Source: Myxococcota bacterium (GTDB lineage Bacteria; Myxococcota; JAJVIH01). From it: a stretch of DNA of 60,441 nt. The position numbers and the translations under genes are program-made. Shown piece after piece: positions 47,050 through 55,363 of this stretch; positions within the stretch are counted from its first letter, which is position 1, and the number at the start of each line of letters is the position of its first letter. The notes under the pieces were generated by a model, which was not told where the DNA came from, did no database searches, and saw only the letters and a list, made by a program, of their open reading frames with translations. Location of the stretch: the NCBI GenBank assembly GCA_022072125.1, contig JAJVIH010000049.1:1-60441 (forward strand), written 5' to 3'.

Positions 47050-48018
47050 ATGATTGATATTTCTGACAGCAGGGTTTCCAGGGGACCATCCACGCCCGCC
47101 ATGGCGGTGGTGATTCCCACCCTGAACGGCGGGATGCTGTTCCGGCGCCTGCTGGAGCAATTGCTCGCCCAGGATTGCGCCGCGGAAATGGACATCATCG
47201 TCGTGGATTCCGGCAGCCGGGATGGAACCGTGGAAGCGGCTCTCCGCGCGGGCGCCCGCGTGCTGCACGAACGGGGGCGTTTCAACCACGGGCGGACACG
47301 GCAATGTGCGGCCTCGCATATCCGCGCGCCGCTGACGTTTTTCCTGACGCAGGACGCCATTCCCGCCTCTCCTGGAGCGCTTTCCCGCCTGGCCTCGGCG
47401 CTGGAGAGCACCCCCCCCGCCGCCGGGGCGTGGGGTCGGCAGATTCCCCGGCCTGATGACAAGCCGCTGACCCGTGCGCGCCTCCTCCGGGACGGCGCCA
47501 AGGTCAGGGTTATCCGCCAACTTCCGCCGGGACAACGGCTGGACCGTCTTTCCCCGCTCCAGCAATTTGAACTCACCCGCTTCGATAATGTGTTTTCCTG
47601 CATCCGCACGGAATTGCTGCAGGGCCCGTTGCCGCTGCCCAGCGCAATCTTTGGCGAGGATATCGCCTGGGCGCGTAACGCCATCGCGGCGGGATACGCC
47701 CTGGTTCACGAACCCGCGGCCTGCGTGGAGCACAGCCACGAACGCGGCCTGTCCTATGAGTTTCGCCGCCATTACGTGGATGGGCGCACCCTGAATCAGC
47801 TTTACAAACTGCCGCCGCCCGGCGTGGCGAAAGCGCTGGGCGCGGCGGCGGCCGCCACCCTGCGCGATTGGACGGGGCTGGCCCGGCAGGGCGGCGTGTC
47901 TCCCCACACCTTCCTCGCCGCGGCGGCCGCTCCGCTGGTGGAAGCCGCGGGGCAGGCCGGACTCGCCCTCGGCGCCGGTGATGAACGGAACGGGCGTCCG
48001 TGGTATCTCGGCTTGTGA
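47050..48018 (+). CDS. GT2 glycosyltransferase (rhamnosyltransferase-like)
   Basis: 322-residue GT-A enzyme: AVVIPTLNGGMLFRRLLEQL, the donor motif IIVVDSGSRDGTVE, FFLTQDA (DXD position), and the acceptor segment IFGEDIAWARNAI. Sequence order resembles rhamnosyl- or galactosyltransferases of O-antigen loci. Start ATG 47050 or the in-frame ATG 47101. It heads a four-gene overlapping cluster; its 3' end overlaps the next GT gene by 38 bp. No sugar or acceptor can be named from sequence. Confidence 0.85.
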   Translation: MIDISDSRVSRGPSTPAMAVVIPTLNGGMLFRRLLEQLLAQDCAAEMDIIVVDSGSRDGTVEAALRAGARVLHERGRFNHGRTRQCAASHIRAPLTFFLTQDAIPASPGALSRLASALESTPPAAGAWGRQIPRPDDKPLTRARLLRDGAKVRVIRQLPPGQRLDRLSPLQQFELTRFDNVFSCIRTELLQGPLPLPSAIFGEDIAWARNAIAAGYALVHEPAACVEHSHERGLSYEFRRHYVDGRTLNQLYKLPPPGVAKALGAAAAATLRDWTGLARQGGVSPHTFLAAAAAPLVEAAGQAGLALGAGDERNGRPWYLGL

Positions 48019-48949
48019 ATTGGAAGCATTGTCCACCATCGCCGCCATCCCCCATTATGGCCCGGCCAGCCTGACCAGAAGGCTGGTTGACCAATTGCGC
48101 CAGGAATATCCCCGCCTGCCGGTGGTGACCATTGACAACGCAGGGGATCTTGAACTCCCCGGAACAGCGGCGGAAATCATCCGGCCCCGGGGAAATATTG
48201 GATTCGCGGCGGCCATCAACCGCGCCGCCGACCTGGCGCTGGAACGCTCCGCCCGCCGCCTGTGGATTCTCAACAACGACGCCCTTCCGGCCCCCGGCTG
48301 CCTGGACCATCTCATCGCCGCGCTGGATGACAACCCCGGCTGCGCGCTGGTCACCGCCCTGTTGATTGATGGCGAGTCTTCCCCGCCCGTGGTGGAGGCG
48401 GTGGGCTCCGGGCTGAACCTGGAAACCGGGCGCCACCGGCAAACCGGCAATGGCGAGCCACTGGAGCATTTCGCAGGCGGATTGATCAATGTCCAGGCCA
48501 TTCCCCTCACCTGCGCCCTGTTGCGGATGCAGGCGGTCAGCGATCTGGCGGCCCGGGAAACCTGGCCCGCGGAAGTCACGCGCCTTCTGGATGAACCCCT
48601 GTTTAATTATTTTGAGGACATGGACCTGTGTCTGCGTCTCGGCCGCCTGGGCTGGACCACAGGCTGCGCGCCTGCCGCGCGGGCGGTTCACGGCGTCGGC
48701 GGCTCGCAGGGCGGACGCTGGTCGCGGCGGCGCATGTATTATTCCGTGCGCAATCACCTGGAGATCATCCGGCGGCATGGCGTCCCCCTGCCGCCGCCTT
48801 TGCGGCAGGCCCGGGAAATTGCTATCATCCTTGGCTATCTGGCGATGCTTTCGTCATGCCCCCCCCAGCAGCGCGGGCCCGTCATCCGGGGGGTGCTTGA
48901 AGGCGCGAAAGCCTGGTACGCCGGGGAAACGGGGCCTGCTGAACCGTGA
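47981..48949 (+). CDS. GT2 glycosyltransferase (WbbL/rhamnosyl-like)
   Basis: 322-residue GT2 enzyme starting at ATG 47981 (a GTG lies directly before it). Motifs IAAIPHYG, PRGNIGFAAAINRAAD, LWILNNDALPAPG (the NNDA-type DXD) and the acceptor motif FNYFEDMDLCLRLGRLGW are typical of rhamnosyl- and related glycosyltransferases. The 5' end lies inside the previous gene (38 bp) and its stop overlaps the next start by GTGA, so tight translational coupling is expected. Confidence 0.85.
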   Translation: MNGTGVRGISACELEALSTIAAIPHYGPASLTRRLVDQLRQEYPRLPVVTIDNAGDLELPGTAAEIIRPRGNIGFAAAINRAADLALERSARRLWILNNDALPAPGCLDHLIAALDDNPGCALVTALLIDGESSPPVVEAVGSGLNLETGRHRQTGNGEPLEHFAGGLINVQAIPLTCALLRMQAVSDLAARETWPAEVTRLLDEPLFNYFEDMDLCLRLGRLGWTTGCAPAARAVHGVGGSQGGRWSRRRMYYSVRNHLEIIRRHGVPLPPPLRQAREIAIILGYLAMLSSCPPQQRGPVIRGVLEGAKAWYAGETGPAEP

Positions 48950-49719
48950 ACTCCCGTCACGACACCGTGGTGATCATACCGGCCCGCAACGAAGCGGCGT
49001 TTATCGGCCGCGTGCTGCATACCCTGCGCGACCAGCATCCGGACGCCGATATCGTGGTGGTCAACGACTATTCCACCGACCGTACGGCGGAGATCGCCCG
49101 CGCCTTTGGGGTGCATGTGGTGGACCTGCCTCTGCATGGCGGCTATGGCGTGACCATCCAGACCGGCATCAAATTCGCGCTGCGTTTTGGCTACCGCCAC
49201 GCCGTGACCTTCGACGCCGACGGCCAGCACGATGCGGCGGAGATCGAAACGATCCTGGGGCCGTGCCGGCGCGGTGAAACCGATTTGTGCGTGGGCTCCC
49301 GTTACCTGCACGGCGGCTACCCCACGGGGTGGATCAAACGTTGCGGCGTATGGCTCTTCGGCGCGCTGGCCCGCCTGTTCATCGGAAAACCGGTGACTGA
49401 TCCCACTTCCGGCTTCAAGGCGTTCAATCGCCGGGCCATGCGGCTCTACGCCGCCGACAACCTTCCCGACCGCTTCCCCGACGCCGACGCCATCATCATG
49501 GCGCACCGCGCCGGACTGCGCATCGGCGAAGTTCCGGTGCGCATGTTCCCCCCTCCGGACGACGATCCCATGCACGGCGGCGTCAAGGCGGTTTATTATG
49601 CCTTCAACATGCTGTTCTCCATCGCCATGACGGTGTTGCGCCGCGACCGCATCAACCTGGAAGAAGAACGCCCGGCTGAAGCCAGCGAGAGGGCCGGAAG
49701 AATCGGCGCCGCGCCGTGA
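48946..49719 (+). CDS. GT2 glycosyltransferase, DPM1-like
   Basis: 257-residue enzyme: IIPARNEAAFIGRVLHTL, VVVNDYSTDRTAEI, AVTFDADGQHD (DXD) and VGSRYLHGGYPTGW. The acceptor segment DPTSGFKAFNRRAM and a single C-terminal hydrophobic helix fit polyprenyl-phosphate glycosyltransferases. The GTG start overlaps the preceding stop by 4 bp (GTGA). It is followed by a DUF2304 membrane protein, a frequent neighbour of such enzymes. Confidence 0.87.
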   Translation: MNSRHDTVVIIPARNEAAFIGRVLHTLRDQHPDADIVVVNDYSTDRTAEIARAFGVHVVDLPLHGGYGVTIQTGIKFALRFGYRHAVTFDADGQHDAAEIETILGPCRRGETDLCVGSRYLHGGYPTGWIKRCGVWLFGALARLFIGKPVTDPTSGFKAFNRRAMRLYAADNLPDRFPDADAIIMAHRAGLRIGEVPVRMFPPPDDDPMHGGVKAVYYAFNMLFSIAMTVLRRDRINLEEERPAEASERAGRIGAAP

Positions 49720-50114
49720 CCCCCCGTCAGAAAGTATTCGCCACGCTGGTGGCGCTCGCCTTCATCGTGATCATTGTGGAACTGGTGCGCCGCCGCAAAC
49801 TGCGCATCGAGTATTCGTGGATCTGGCTCATCACCGCATCCATGATCATGACCGTGGTCTGGCGCTACGACTGGCTGGAGGCGCTGACGGCCGCCATTGG
49901 AGCCGTGCTGCCCACAACCACGTTGTTCATCGGTTCGACCCTGGTGTTGATGTTTCTGACCCTGCACCTGTCGCTGCGGGTCAGCCAACTCACCAGCCAG
50001 GTGAAAAATCTGACCCAGGAAGCGGCCTTGCTGCGTTACGAATTATCGCAAAAAAAGGGCGAAAGCCGGGATTCCCCCGCGCCGCCCGCCCGGGAACCAC
50101 CGCCTCCAGGATGA
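49716..50114 (+). CDS. DUF2304 membrane protein
   Basis: 132-residue inner-membrane protein with three hydrophobic segments (about 6-24, 35-52, 62-86) and a Gln/Glu/Pro-rich cytoplasmic tail containing a short coiled coil (about 88-108). The order VELVRRRKLRIEYSWIWLI matches DUF2304. Such proteins often accompany polyprenyl-phosphate GT2 enzymes and may act as anchors or partners; the role is not established. The GTG start overlaps the GT2 stop by GTGA. Confidence 0.82.
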   Translation: MTPRQKVFATLVALAFIVIIVELVRRRKLRIEYSWIWLITASMIMTVVWRYDWLEALTAAIGAVLPTTTLFIGSTLVLMFLTLHLSLRVSQLTSQVKNLTQEAALLRYELSQKKGESRDSPAPPAREPPPPG

Positions 50115-50360
50115 TCGCAAGGGTCCTTTCCCGCCAACACGGCATCGCCACCCAGTTCCGCCAAATCAACAAGCCGCCTCGGAAGACGGTGCCCCCTTCC
50201 ATAAACCGTGACCGCATTCCCGGCGGCTTCCCATTGGCCTGATCTCCAGAACAAAATCCGTGGAGGACCACCTTCGGCCTCCATGGATTACGCCCTTCCC
50301 CGCGCCAGAGGAATGGCGAATACCTCCGCCGGGATTTGACAACCGCGGCATCATAAACGA

Positions 50361-50387
50361 TTATGATAATGAATTTCATTATCATAA
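50361..50387. promoter_or_regulatory. Near-perfect Fur box (27-bp palindrome)
   Basis: The 27-bp site has perfect 13-bp arms around T50374. Its core GATAATGAATTTCATTATC (50365-50383) matches the 19-bp Fur consensus GATAATGATAATCATTATC at 16 positions; only the three central bases differ. It lies 12 bp before the ATG at 50400, so bound repressor would block initiation. The rest of the 285-bp gap holds no gene. Confidence 0.85.
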
Positions 50388-50399
50388 AAGGAACCTGTG

Positions 50400-51212
50400 A
50401 TGATCCATGAACAAGTAAACGAAACACCGGGACAAGACCTCGACCTTGACCGCATGCCCGGACATTGGCTGCTCGCCCGTATGGGGAAAAAGGTGCTCCG
50501 TCCCGGCGGCATTGAGCTGACCACACAAATGCTGGACGCCCTCCAGATATCTCCGGATGACGCCGTGGTGGAGTTGGCGCCGGGGCTGGGCGTGACCGCC
50601 CGCATGGCCATTGCGGCGCAACCCGCCTCCTATGTGGCGATCGAGCGCGATGAGTCCGCCGCGGCCGCCACTTCGAAATATCTTCGCCCGGGGAGCGACC
50701 GCTGCGTGCGGGGAAGCGCCCACGACACCGGGCTGGAAGACGGCAGCGCCACGGTGTTGTATGGCGAGGCCATGCTCACCATGCAAACCGCCGCGCAGAA
50801 AAAGGCGATTCTCCAGGAGGTCTTCCGCGTGCTGAAGCCTGGAGGGCGGTACGGCATCCACGAACTGGCCCTGACGCCCGGCGAACTCGCGGACGAAATC
50901 AAGGCGGAGATCATGTGCGAGTTGTCGTCGGTCATCCATGTGGGCGCCCGCCCCCTGACCATGCCGGAATGGCGCGATGCGTTGATTCATCCGGGGTTTG
51001 AAATCGTGGATGGCGCAACCGCGCCGATGCACCTGCTGGAGCCCGCCCGGGTGCTGCGGGACGAAGGATTTCCCGGAATGATGCGCATCGCCTTCAACGT
51101 CGCCCGGACCCCCGCCGCGCGCAGGCGGATTCTCGCCATGCGATCGGTCTTCCGGAAGTACGGAAAACATCTCTGCGCGATCATGCTCGTCGCCCGCAAA
51201 CCGGCGTATTGA
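50400..51212 (+). CDS. Class I SAM-dependent methyltransferase, probably iron-regulated
   Basis: 270-residue methyltransferase. SAM-binding motif I VVELAPGLGVTARM (about 54-67), acidic loop AIERDE (about 78-83), and the post-motif stretch FRVLKPGGRYGIHEL (about 138-152) are clear. The insert after RLKPGG and the C-terminal helices suggest a small-molecule or lipid acceptor. ATG 50400 was chosen with AAGGAA (50388-50393) 6 nt before it; GTG 50397 is an alternative. Lies directly under a near-perfect Fur box, so iron limitation should induce it. The acceptor is unknown; a role in siderophore, haem or quinone metabolism is possible but not shown. Confidence 0.82.
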   Translation: MIHEQVNETPGQDLDLDRMPGHWLLARMGKKVLRPGGIELTTQMLDALQISPDDAVVELAPGLGVTARMAIAAQPASYVAIERDESAAAATSKYLRPGSDRCVRGSAHDTGLEDGSATVLYGEAMLTMQTAAQKKAILQEVFRVLKPGGRYGIHELALTPGELADEIKAEIMCELSSVIHVGARPLTMPEWRDALIHPGFEIVDGATAPMHLLEPARVLRDEGFPGMMRIAFNVARTPAARRRILAMRSVFRKYGKHLCAIMLVARKPAY

Positions 51213-51406
51213 TTCAGGCGGAGCGGAAAACCGCCCAGCCGGCGCGGGGTAAAACAGGCGCTTGTCCAGACAGTCTTCCCCGTTGTGCATCACTAGGAGC
51301 AGCCCAAACTCCTCTCTTGCTCCCACGCCGGGGAAAGCGCGCGCGCAATGGTCCGCCACGATTCTCCGCGCCAGCCAGAGCGCGAGGCCGGTCTGTTCCA
51401 TGCAAC
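51213..51406. other. Gene-free stretch before the rplU promoter
   Basis: About 190 bp (part of the 346-bp gap before rplU) without a supported gene. A GGAGCA/TGCTCC inverted pair (about 51297-51326) is the only clear structure. A minus-strand frame starting at 51401 has a protein-like composition but runs into the antisense strand of the methyltransferase without its own stop, so it is not called. Confidence 0.4.
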
Positions 51407-51435
51407 TTGACAGCGGTTCTGGCGCCGGGCATTAT
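51407..51435 (+). promoter_or_regulatory. Promoter of rplU-rpmA
   Basis: TTGACA (51407-51412, perfect -35), 17-bp spacer, CATTAT (51430-51435, four of six -10 positions). It lies about 124 bp before the rplU ATG, leaving a structured 5' leader. Confidence 0.7.
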
Positions 51436-51438
51436 TCT

Positions 51439-51459
51439 GCCCCCCGCGCCTTGGGGGGC
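51439..51459 (+). other. Leader hairpin of rplU
   Basis: GCCCCCC (51439-51445), loop GCGCCTT, GGGGGGC (51453-51459): a perfect 7-bp stem that begins just after the predicted transcription start. It may be an L21 autoregulatory leader element or simply protect the 5' end. A second stem, CCATGG (51527-51532)/CCATGG (51540-51545), lies just before the ribosome site AAGGAG. Confidence 0.45.
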
Positions 51460-51558
51460 GCATCGCTTCAACAGCGTCGCGCCAGGGGCTTTCAAGCGCC
51501 GCATCGCGGCCGCCCGGCTGGCGCAGCCATGGCTTCCCGCCATGGAAGGAGAACCAGG

Positions 51559-51867
51559 ATGTACGCAGTCATCGCCACCGGCGGCAAGCAATACGCCGTG
51601 AAAACCGGAGACATCCTCCGCGTGGAAAAACTCCCGGGAGAACCGGGCGCCGAAATCCGCTTCGACAAGGTCCTCTTTGTCGGCGGAGACTCCATCAAGA
51701 TCGGCCAGCCGGCGGTCGCCGGCGCGGTGGTCACCGCCAAAATCCGCTTTCAGGAGCGGGCCAAAAAGATCATCGTCTTCAAACGCAAGCGCCGCGAAGG
51801 CTTCCACAAGACCATAGGCCACCGCCAGCCCTACACCGAAGTGGCCATCACGGACATCAGGGCCTGA
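51559..51867 (+). CDS. rplU: 50S ribosomal protein L21
   Basis: 102-residue large-subunit protein. MYAVIATGGKQYAVKTGDILRVEKL and the C-terminal KRRRREG-like KRKRREGFHKTIGHRQPYTEVAIT are the L21 hallmarks; length is normal. The ATG at 51559 has AAGGAG upstream (51546-51551); the frame is open further upstream but encodes a leader that does not resemble L21. rpmA follows at 18 bp. Confidence 0.97.
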   Translation: MYAVIATGGKQYAVKTGDILRVEKLPGEPGAEIRFDKVLFVGGDSIKIGQPAVAGAVVTAKIRFQERAKKIIVFKRKRREGFHKTIGHRQPYTEVAITDIRA

Positions 51868-51885
51868 TCGCCGGAGGACAACGCC

Positions 51886-52158
51886 ATGGCTCACAAAAAA
51901 GGACAGGGTTCCACCAAGAACGGCCGCGATTCGCAGCCGAAATACCGGGGCGTCAAGCGTTACGACGGCGAGCATGTCATCCCGGGAAATATCATCATCC
52001 GCCAGTGCGGCACCCGCATCCATCCCGGCGACAACGTCGGTATGGGACGCGATTTCACCATTTTCGCGCTCATCGAAGGCAAGGTGAAGTTCCAGCGGCT
52101 GAACCGTGAACGCCAGAAGGTTTCCGTGCTTCCGCTGGAAACCGCGGCGGCGGAATAA
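51886..52158 (+). CDS. rpmA: 50S ribosomal protein L27
   Basis: 90-residue protein near the peptidyl-transferase centre. It starts [19 protein letters not shown] without the cleavable N-terminal extension seen in Firmicutes, and continues with [19 protein letters not shown] and [21 protein letters not shown] lies before the ATG. It is separated from obg by a terminator-like hairpin. Confidence 0.98.
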   Translation: MAHKKGQGSTKNGRDSQPKYRGVKRYDGEHVIPGNIIIRQCGTRIHPGDNVGMGRDFTIFALIEGKVKFQRLNRERQKVSVLPLETAAAE

Positions 52159-52179
52159 GTTTTCGCCCGGCGATTCCGC

Positions 52180-52221
52180 AATGGCGGCTGGCGCCAAACG
52201 CCCGTCGCCATTTGTTTTTTT
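52180..52221 (+). terminator. Intrinsic terminator or attenuator between rpmA and obg
   Basis: Stem AATGGCG (52180-52186)/CGCCATT (52206-52212) with an inner GGCG/CGCC pair, followed by TG and a run of seven T (52215-52221). It ends 6 bp before the obg ATG, so any obg transcript from the rplU promoter must read through it. No ribosome site lies between the T-run and the ATG. Confidence 0.72.
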
Positions 52222-52227
52222 ACGGTC

Positions 52228-53340
52228 ATGAAATTCTACGACGAGGTCCGGATCAGCGTGAAGGCGGGCGATGGCGGCAACGGCTGCGCCTCGTTCCGGC
52301 GGGAGAAATTCATCGCGCGCGGCGGACCCAACGGCGGCGACGGCGGCAAGGGCGGCGATATCGTCCTGATCGTGGACCCCAGCGTCGCCACGCTGATTGA
52401 TCTGCATTTCCAGAAGAATTACCGCGCCCAGGACGGCGAACACGGCCGCGGCAAGGACCAGTATGGCAAGGCGGGGGGGGACCTGATCATCAAGGTCCCG
52501 CCGGGAACCGTGGTCTCCGGCGAGGACACCGGCGAACCGCTGGGCGAACTGATAGAGCCCGGCGCCGTGATGATCGCCGCGGCTGGCGGACGGGGCGGTT
52601 GGGGAAATATTCATTTCAAGAACAGCGTGCGCCAGGCGCCTGATTTCGCCCATTCCGGCAAGCCGGGCGAGCAGAAAACCCTGCGCCTGACCCTCAAACT
52701 GCTGGCCGATGTGGGCATCATCGGCTACCCCAACGCCGGCAAATCCACGCTGATTTCGCGGGTGTCGCGGGCGCGGCCCAAAATCGCCGATTACCCCTTC
52801 ACCACCCTGGCTCCCAACCTGGGCGTGGTTTACCTGGGCGAGCACCGCTCGTTCGTGATCGCGGACATCCCCGGTCTGATCAAGGGCGCCAGCGAAGGAG
52901 CGGGCCTGGGGCACCGTTTTCTCAAACATGTCGAACGCTGCGCGGTGCTGATCCACCTGCTGGAAGCGGCGCCGGATCCGGAACGCAATCCCCTCGCCGA
53001 TTTCGAGGTGATCGAGGAAGAACTGATGCACTACTCTCCGGACCTGGCGGCCAAGCCGCGCGTGGCCGCGCTCAACAAGATCGAACTGCCGGAGTGCCGC
53101 GATTGGGAGCCCAGGGTCCGCGAATACATGGCGGCGCGCGGTCTGGCCTTCCACGCCATCAGCGCAGTCACCGGCGAAGGCGTGCAGGACCTGATGAACG
53201 CCGTGGGGGAAGTGATCCGCCAGACCGGATCGGCGGCGGCGCGCATCCATGGCGCCCAGATTGACCAGACAGGCGGAGAGGCTTCCGCCAAGACAACGGC
53301 ATATGATCCCGCCCGATCCGGAGAAACTGAATCCGGTTAG
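52228..53340 (+). CDS. obg: Obg/CgtA family ribosome-associated GTPase
   Basis: 370-residue GTPase for late 50S assembly and stress response. The Gly-rich Obg fold (residues 1-160) includes GGDGG and ARGGPNGGDGGKGGD. The G domain follows: G1 GYPNAGKST (about 168-176), G2 TTLAPNLG, G3 DIPG, then G4 NKIE where most Obg proteins have NKxD, and G5 SAVTGEG. The usual C-terminal Obg domain is replaced by a short tail, as in several Deltaproteobacteria-like lineages. No clear ribosome site; a strong terminator-like hairpin ends 6 bp upstream. Co-located with rplU-rpmA as in many bacteria. Confidence 0.95.
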   Translation: MKFYDEVRISVKAGDGGNGCASFRREKFIARGGPNGGDGGKGGDIVLIVDPSVATLIDLHFQKNYRAQDGEHGRGKDQYGKAGGDLIIKVPPGTVVSGEDTGEPLGELIEPGAVMIAAAGGRGGWGNIHFKNSVRQAPDFAHSGKPGEQKTLRLTLKLLADVGIIGYPNAGKSTLISRVSRARPKIADYPFTTLAPNLGVVYLGEHRSFVIADIPGLIKGASEGAGLGHRFLKHVERCAVLIHLLEAAPDPERNPLADFEVIEEELMHYSPDLAAKPRVAALNKIELPECRDWEPRVREYMAARGLAFHAISAVTGEGVQDLMNAVGEVIRQTGSAAARIHGAQIDQTGGEASAKTTAYDPARSGETESG

Positions 53341-53368
53341 TTTGCCAGTCCGCGTTTCCTTTGCCAGT
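53341..53368. repeat. Direct repeats TTTGCCAGT before the kinase gene
   Basis: TTTGCCAGT occurs at 53341-53349 and again at 53360-53368, 19 bp apart (start to start), in the 58-bp gap after obg. Nearly two helical turns of spacing would suit a direct-repeat binding regulator. Weak evidence alone. Confidence 0.35.
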
Positions 53369-53398
53369 ATGCTGTCCCGCTAGTCACCGCGTGCTTCC

Positions 53399-55360
53399 AT
53401 GGGAAAACGGGTTTTCTTTGGCAAATACCAATTGCTGGGACGCATCTCCCAGGGCGGCATGGCCGAAATCGTGCTGGCCCGCATGCGGGGCGTCTCCGGT
53501 TTCGAGAAGCTCTTCGCCATCAAGCGCATCCTGCCGCAGTTCTGCCGGGATGAGGAATTTCTGCAGATGCTGGTGGACGAGGCCAATATCGCGGCGGGGC
53601 TTTCCCACCCCAACATCGTTCATATTTACGAACTGGGCCAGGAAGGCGACTATTACTTCATCGCCATGGAATACGTGCGCGGGCAGGACCTGTACAACCT
53701 GCTGCGCTTCGCCCGCCGGCGCGAAAAGCCCCTGCCCGCCGCCGACGCGGTGTATATCGCCATCCAGATCTGCAAGGCGCTGCACTACGCCCACAACTTC
53801 CGCAACGCGCGCGGCGTGCCCCGTCCGATTGTCCACCGGGATGTCAGCCCCAACAATGTGCTGCTGTCCTACGATGGCGACGTGAAGCTGGCGGATTTCG
53901 GCATCGCCCGCGCCGAAGGCAAAATCAGCAAGACCAACGCCGGGGCCATCAAGGGCAAATTCTCCTACCTTTCTCCCGAGCAGACCGATGGCAGGCCGCC
54001 GGACGCCCGCAGCGATCTGTTCTCCGCCGGCATTGTGTTGTGGGAAATGCTGGCGGGCCGCCGCCTATTTGACGCCGACGACGAGATGGCCACCCTGCAA
54101 CTGGTGCGCAACTGCGAAATTCCTCCCCTCAAGGACGAAGCCCGCGGCATTGATGACGCCCTCGACGCCATCCTGCGCTCGGCCCTGGCGCGCAATCCGG
54201 AGGATCGCTGTCCGGGCGCCCAGGAATTGCAGACCCGGCTCTCCGGATGGCTGGCGCGCCACGATCCCCATTACACCGAACGCCACCTCGCGGGTTATCT
54301 GCACGAGCTTTGCGCTCCGGAAATCCAGCGCCTGGAGACCCGGCTGCGCGACATCGAGGCGGAAAGCGACGCTGGAGATGTGGCCGGCGCCGGAGACATC
54401 AACGCCGCGTTTGAGGAAGACACCCTGGCGCCGGTGGGCTCCTACCCCGTGGTTTCCCAGCCGGAAGGCGATCCCCGGAACCCGCCGCCCGCGCCTTCGC
54501 CCACGCCCGCCGCCGGCATGGCTCCCGCACCGCTTCCCGCTGAAAGCCTGCCATTTCTGGGGCCAGTCACCGCCACCGGAACTCTCCCGCAACCGGTGGA
54601 AAAACGTCTGCCGCTGGGATTCGCGGCTGTCGTGGTGGCGCTGGCGGTGGCCGCGGCCCTGCTGGCGGTCAAATGGGCGCCGCCGCCCGTCTCCGATGAA
54701 AACGCGGTGGTCCGCGCCGAGTCGTTGCTGATGATCACCTCCGATCCGGACAAGGCGTCCATCGAGATAAACGGAGAGCGCAGGGGCGAAACCCCGCTGC
54801 TGGTGGGCGGGCTGGAACAGAAGGTCATCACCGTGCGCCTCTCGAAGGAAGGACACGAAACCTTCACGGCCGCCGTGGACCTCAAGGGCAAGCGCCAGGA
54901 AAACCTCAAGGCGGCGCTGCCCCCCCTCTTCGCCACGCTCAAATTCACCAGCGACCCGAAATCCGCGGCGGTGTACCTGAACGAGGAACTCAAGGGGCAA
55001 ACCCCGCTCACCCTGGATCGCCTGCTGCCCAACCGCGTGTACAGTTACCGCCTGGAACTCAACGGCCACGAAGCCGCGACCGGCGAGGCGCGCACCGCGC
55101 CGCGATCCCAGGAAAACATCCACGCCGTGCTGCCGAAAAAATCGCGGGCGGCCGGATACCTGAGCATCCACACCGAGCCCGTGGCGCGCCTCTTCGTGGA
55201 TGGCCGTCCGGTAGGAGACACCCCCCAGTTCCGCATGAGCCTTCCGCCGGGAAAACACCGGCTGATGCTGCAAAATCCCCAGTTCAATATCCGCAAGGAA
55301 CTGGAGGTGGTCATCGAAGCCAACAAGGAAACCCGGAAAAGCCTGACCCTCTACGACTGA
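53399..55360 (+). CDS. Transmembrane Ser/Thr protein kinase with three PEGA repeats
   Basis: 653-residue Hanks-type kinase. The catalytic domain (about 8-285) has the Gly loop GRISQGGMAE (14-23), Lys42 in FAIKR, His146-Arg147-Asp148 in HRDVSPNN, the DFG Asp166, and GKFSYLSPEQ. The variant HRDVSP is typical of myxobacterial kinases. After a Pro-rich linker a single helix (about 404-426) crosses the membrane, and three PEGA repeats (near 440-510, 515-580, 590-653) face the periplasm or surface. The kinase probably senses the envelope and signals to FHA targets; the PP2C at 45094 is a plausible antagonist. Start ATG 53399 lacks a strong ribosome site. The DppB-like gene follows after 3 bp. Confidence 0.93.
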   Translation: MGKRVFFGKYQLLGRISQGGMAEIVLARMRGVSGFEKLFAIKRILPQFCRDEEFLQMLVDEANIAAGLSHPNIVHIYELGQEGDYYFIAMEYVRGQDLYNLLRFARRREKPLPAADAVYIAIQICKALHYAHNFRNARGVPRPIVHRDVSPNNVLLSYDGDVKLADFGIARAEGKISKTNAGAIKGKFSYLSPEQTDGRPPDARSDLFSAGIVLWEMLAGRRLFDADDEMATLQLVRNCEIPPLKDEARGIDDALDAILRSALARNPEDRCPGAQELQTRLSGWLARHDPHYTERHLAGYLHELCAPEIQRLETRLRDIEAESDAGDVAGAGDINAAFEEDTLAPVGSYPVVSQPEGDPRNPPPAPSPTPAAGMAPAPLPAESLPFLGPVTATGTLPQPVEKRLPLGFAAVVVALAVAAALLAVKWAPPPVSDENAVVRAESLLMITSDPDKASIEINGERRGETPLLVGGLEQKVITVRLSKEGHETFTAAVDLKGKRQENLKAALPPLFATLKFTSDPKSAAVYLNEELKGQTPLTLDRLLPNRVYSYRLELNGHEAATGEARTAPRSQENIHAVLPKKSRAAGYLSIHTEPVARLFVDGRPVGDTPQFRMSLPPGKHRLMLQNPQFNIRKELEVVIEANKETRKSLTLYD

Positions 55361-55363
55361 GCC

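Noticed and set aside
51213-51401. Minus-strand frame starting at 51401 with protein-like composition
   Set aside because: It has no ribosome site, overlaps the rplU promoter area, and continues without a stop into the antisense strand of the methyltransferase gene. It could be a decayed gene, but there is not enough to call it.
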